Source of the DNA: Verrucomicrobiia bacterium
GTDB taxonomy: Bacteria > Verrucomicrobiota > Verrucomicrobiia > JABWAM01
DNA: 9,225 nucleotides
NCBI GenBank assembly: GCA_013360985.1
Contig: JABWAM010000082.1
Span: forward strand, 1 to 9,225
Direction: 5' to 3'
In this document: in pieces, positions 7,701-9,225 of the stretch
How the letters are laid out: the number at the start of each line of letters is the position of its first letter
How positions within the stretch are numbered: position 1 is the stretch's first letter
Translations under genes and position numbers: made by a program
Notes under the pieces: model-generated
Seen by the model: only the letters and a program-made list of their open reading frames with translations
Databases searched by the model: none
Told to the model about the DNA's origin: nothing

Positions 7701-7892
7701 GCGCTGGCGTTCGGCCCGGGCGCCGAAAGCCGCATCCCGATGGCGATCGCCGTGATCGGCGGCGTGCTGGTCTCTACCTTTCTGACGCTGATCGTCGTTC
7801 CCTGCGCCTACAGCCTGCTCGCCCGGTTCGAACGCAAACCCGCCGTGCGCGGAGGAAACGAACCGCGCGCGGAGGGCGCGAAGTCCGCTTGA
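4794..7892 (+). CDS. RND efflux pump, HAE1 (AcrB/MdtB-like) family inner membrane transporter
   Basis: This 1032-aa proton/substrate antiporter drives export of hydrophobic or amphiphilic compounds from the periplasm and inner membrane. The layout is complete: TM1 (about 12-32), first periplasmic porter region (33-335), TM2-6 (about 338-482), TM7 (about 526-546), second porter region, and TM8-12 (about 849-1009). The proton relay is intact: the Asp pair in GIVVDDAIMVLEN is Asp402/Asp403 (AcrB Asp407/408), and the Lys in KKNSILLVEF is Lys920 (AcrB Lys940). The double Asp favours the HAE1 class over heavy-metal HME pumps. The start at 4794 is fixed by the N-terminal signature LSDLSIRRPVFAWMI and by the ATGA overlap with the channel gene. 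The frame remains open further upstream, but that part is only a shadow of the channel gene. The substrate cannot be told. No adaptor (AcrA-type) gene is in the window. Confidence 0.96.
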   Translation: MTLSDLSIRRPVFAWMIMFGLIVFGAISLGRLGVSEKPDVDFPVLTITANWPGAAPEVMEAEITDRIEQAVISIQGIRDILSTMRQGTTQVTLEFELTRDIDAALQEVQANISRIRLPKDVDPPTIRKSNPDDQPIMWLGVSGKRPLHDLIVYIDLHLRDQFQVLPGVGEVLLSGFADRNLRLWVDNEKLKRYELTILDLQKAIELNHTEIAAGYMENTRAELNVRMMGEGLTPEEVGNILITQRGGQPIYNTTIRVRDVARVEDSLDDIRRISRVNGIPGVGLGIKKQRGANAVEVARGVRARLEEIRRVLPKDIEVSVRFDTTKFIEDSVRETEFTLLLSAIITGLVCWIFLGSWRTTFNVVLSIPTSIVGTFMILYFMGFTLNFFTLLGLALAVGIVVDDAIMVLENIVRHQQLGKGRVAAAGDGAREITFAAIAASIAVVAIFLPVAFMKGIIGKFFFQFGVTISGAVMLSLLEAVTLMPMRCSQFLGDPKQSGALVGFVDRRFHAIARIYRSTLEFCLDRRWSVLLASFALFFASLYLGRFLRKEFIPPQDMDAFLISFQTPVGSSLQYTSDRIKEAEEILKRRPELEGYFAAIGGFAGGESNRGVIFVSLYPKSKRKAGQFEIMNWCRKEMSKIPTLRVFPQDLSMRGFTAQRGFPVEFNVRGGDYQVLKEKVGVILKRLGETGLMTDLDTDYREGMPEVRIWPDRARAAASSVSMETLGNTVNAAIGGVRQGNFTSDGRRYDVRLRLDADERIKAEDIHALQVRTAYGELLPITEVTRVETVKTLQTITRRMRERSISVFANVAPGKSQSDALAAAERVAREVLPEGYRFFLSGSAQTFKESFDSLIFALVLGVVVAYMVLASQFNSFLHPFIVLLALPFSVTGAFVALLLANQSLNLYSMIGMVLLMGIVKKNSILLVEFTNKKRHEDGMPLREAILTAAPIRLRPILMTSFATIAAAVPPALAFGPGAESRIPMAIAVIGGVLVSTFLTLIVVPCAYSLLARFERKPAVRGGNEPRAEGAKSA

Positions 7893-7940
7893 CCGACGGC
7901 GGTTTCAGGGCGACAAGTTGACGGCAATCCTCTCAAGCCT

Positions 7941-8540
7941 ATGAAAATCCCTTCGCTCCTTCTCTCCGCGGCCGCCTTGGTTTTCGCGGCCTCCGTCCGC
8001 GCCGGCGACGTCTATCGCGTGGATCCCGCGCACTCGACGATCGGTTTCGCCGTGGATCACCTCGTGATCAGCAAGGTCCACGGGCAGTTCAAGACCTACG
8101 AGGCCTCGATCACCCTCGACCCCGCCCGCGGCAACGCGCCGGTCGGCGCGCGCGCCGTGATCCAGACCGCCAGCGTGAACACCGGCGTGGATGCGCGCGA
8201 CAAACACCTCCGCAACGCCGACTTCTTCGATGCCGGAAAGTTTCCCGAAATTCGGTTCGAGTGCGCGGAGGTCGTTCGGGAAGGCGACCAATACGTTGCC
8301 GTCGGAAACTTCACGCTGCATGGCGTCACCCAGAAGATTCGTCTCCCGTTCACTCTCAAAGGTCCGATCAAGGACCCGTGGGGCAAGTCGCGCATCGCCG
8401 CGGAGGCGCGTCTCACCATCAACCGGCGGGATTATGGGCTGACGTATAGCCAGGCGCTCGAAACCGGCGGACTGGTCGTCGGCAACGAAATCCTTCTCGA
8501 AATCAACGTCGAGGCGATCAAGGAAGAGGCGGCGAAGTAG
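7941..8540 (+). CDS. YceI family periplasmic lipid-binding protein
   Basis: This 199-aa YceI-like protein has a Sec signal peptide (hydrophobic core at residues 5-19, cut after VRA at 21), so it is periplasmic. Known members form a lipocalin-like beta-barrel that holds a polyprenoid chain, for example of a quinone or isoprenoid. Family motifs appear in order: YRVDPAHSTIGFAVDHLVIS at the start of the barrel, VHGQF, SVNTGVDARDKHLRNADFFD, FPEIRFE, GNFTLHGVTQ, and the closing INRRDYGLTYSQALETGG with VGNEILLEINVEA. The protein is complete and of normal length. It starts 48 bp after the pump gene with no terminator-like structure between them, so co-transcription is possible. No Shine-Dalgarno is visible. 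Its exact ligand and link to the pump are not shown by the sequence. Confidence 0.95.
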   Translation: MKIPSLLLSAAALVFAASVRAGDVYRVDPAHSTIGFAVDHLVISKVHGQFKTYEASITLDPARGNAPVGARAVIQTASVNTGVDARDKHLRNADFFDAGKFPEIRFECAEVVREGDQYVAVGNFTLHGVTQKIRLPFTLKGPIKDPWGKSRIAAEARLTINRRDYGLTYSQALETGGLVVGNEILLEINVEAIKEEAAK

Positions 8541-8584
8541 GGCGTTCAATCACCCGCGGACGCTGTTCCCGTCAAACGCCCTAC
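8537..8584. terminator. Inverted repeat between convergent genes, possible bidirectional terminator
   Basis: gtagggcgtt (8537-8546) pairs perfectly with aacgccctac (8575-8584) over 10 bp around a 28-base loop. The TAG stop codon of the YceI gene (8538-8540) lies within the left arm, and the right arm carries a mirrored TAG on the minus strand (8583-8581). The downstream T content is weak (gtttcc), so it is not a textbook intrinsic terminator. Its position between convergent genes supports a transcript-ending role in both directions. Confidence 0.5.
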
Positions 8585-8623
8585 GTTTCCCGGCGGGGTC
8601 CGCCCATGCCCGAGGCCGCCCCC

Positions 8624-9225
8624 TCATCCTCGACCGCGGAGGAAGCCGCCGCCGAGGAGGCGCGCTTCCGCGAGAGGGCCCGCGCCGCGGCTGGCGGCGA
8701 GCACGATGCCGTTTACGATCATCGGCGCCGCCACGATGCAGAAGATCTGCCGCCAACCGCGCTCGACCAGCACGAGAATGCCCGCGGCGACGGCGCCCGT
8801 GCCCAGAAACATGCCGAGCGAGTTCGCGTCGTCGATGCCCGGTCCTCCCACGCCGTTCAACCGCCCGCCGACGAAGTTGTCCGCCATCAGCGCAAGGATG
8901 CCGAGATACATGCAGCCTGCCACGTGGACCAGCAGGATGTCGCGCAGCCGTGCAGGCGTCTCGGCAAGGCGATAGATCAGGTAGAACGCGACCAGGTACT
9001 TCGTGAACTGCACCGCAGCCTCGCGATGCGTCTCGGCGTCGAGCGCCCACAGCGACTGGACCCAGAACCAGGCGACGAAGACGATCAGCAGCGCACCCGG
9101 TACCGACGCATACCACGCGGCCCGCCCTTGATGCAGCCGGCTGCGGTGGATGAAGATGGCCAGCAGCGTCACGCCCGCCGAAAGAAACGCCCACCGCAGG
9201 TCCGGCAGGTTCTGCGCCCACCAGC
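8624..9225 (-). pseudogene. O-antigen ligase/polymerase-type membrane protein, 5' partial and apparently 3'-truncated
   Basis: The minus-strand frame stays open from the window edge (9225) to a TGA at 8626-8624, about 199 codons. The GTG at 9172 is internal, because in-frame coding sequence (WWAQNLPDLRWAFLSAG) continues to the edge. Five hydrophobic spans are seen, including LLIVFVAWFWVQSLWAL, YLVAFYLIYRL and IFCIVAAPMIVNGIVLAAS. The segment RLNGVGGPGIDDANSLGM followed by a membrane span and then ASRGA matches the order in Wzy_C/O-antigen ligase proteins, closest in style to the exosortase-associated O-glycosylation ligase group. In that family SRGA is followed by more membrane spans (about 150 residues). 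Here the frame ends only about 17 residues later, with a low-complexity tail. A frameshift or deletion is likely; one alternative frame runs 34 codons to a TAG in the inverted repeat but does not restore the domain. The 5' end and its partners lie outside the window. Confidence 0.6.

Noticed and set aside
8550..9221. 223-codon minus-strand frame overlapping the ligase fragment in another frame
   Set aside because: Its translation is Arg/Gly/Pro-rich without membrane spans, while the other frame gives clear hydrophobic segments and the ligase signature.

Overview
The window is a GC-rich (very roughly 65%) bacterial chromosome segment from a didermic, respiring bacterium. It carries a complex I subunit, a TolC/RND efflux pair and two further proteins with Sec-type signal peptides. 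NuoD, the C39-like protein and the overall style suggest Verrucomicrobiota or a relative, but I rank that only as likely: no rRNA or other firm taxonomic marker is present. No clear Shine-Dalgarno motif precedes any of the five complete genes.

Layout. 1-185 is non-coding, with a perfect 34-bp palindrome, a run of eight G and a weak promoter-like pair. 186-1418 (+) is a complete nuoD that stands alone, with no nuoC before it and no other nuo gene after it. 1419-1861 is a 443-bp gap that looks like a dispersed or degenerate repeat, because its ends carry a 17-bp near-identical direct repeat spaced 364 bp apart. 1862-3361 (+) encodes a secreted protein with a C-terminal papain-like C39-type domain. 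3487-4797 (+) encodes a TolC-type outer membrane channel. 4794-7892 (+) encodes an HAE1-type RND pump, whose ATG overlaps the channel's stop codon (ATGA). 7941-8540 (+) encodes a periplasmic YceI lipocalin-like protein. 8624-9225 (-) is the middle part of an O-antigen ligase/polymerase-type membrane protein. Its 5' end lies beyond the window, and it stops abruptly where the conserved C-terminal half should begin. The last two genes converge on a 10-bp inverted repeat that contains the YceI stop codon.

How they fit together. The channel and pump form one translationally coupled unit for export across both membranes, but the periplasmic adaptor normally needed is absent from the window. The C39-like protein upstream (125-bp gap) and YceI downstream (48-bp gap) face the same way, so co-transcription is possible but unproven. 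nuoD belongs to respiration and is separated from the envelope genes by the repeat-like gap. I see no clear novel defence, mobile or biosynthetic system here. The points most worth a second look are the palindrome, the repeat element, the C39-like protein beside an adaptor-less efflux pair, and the broken ligase.
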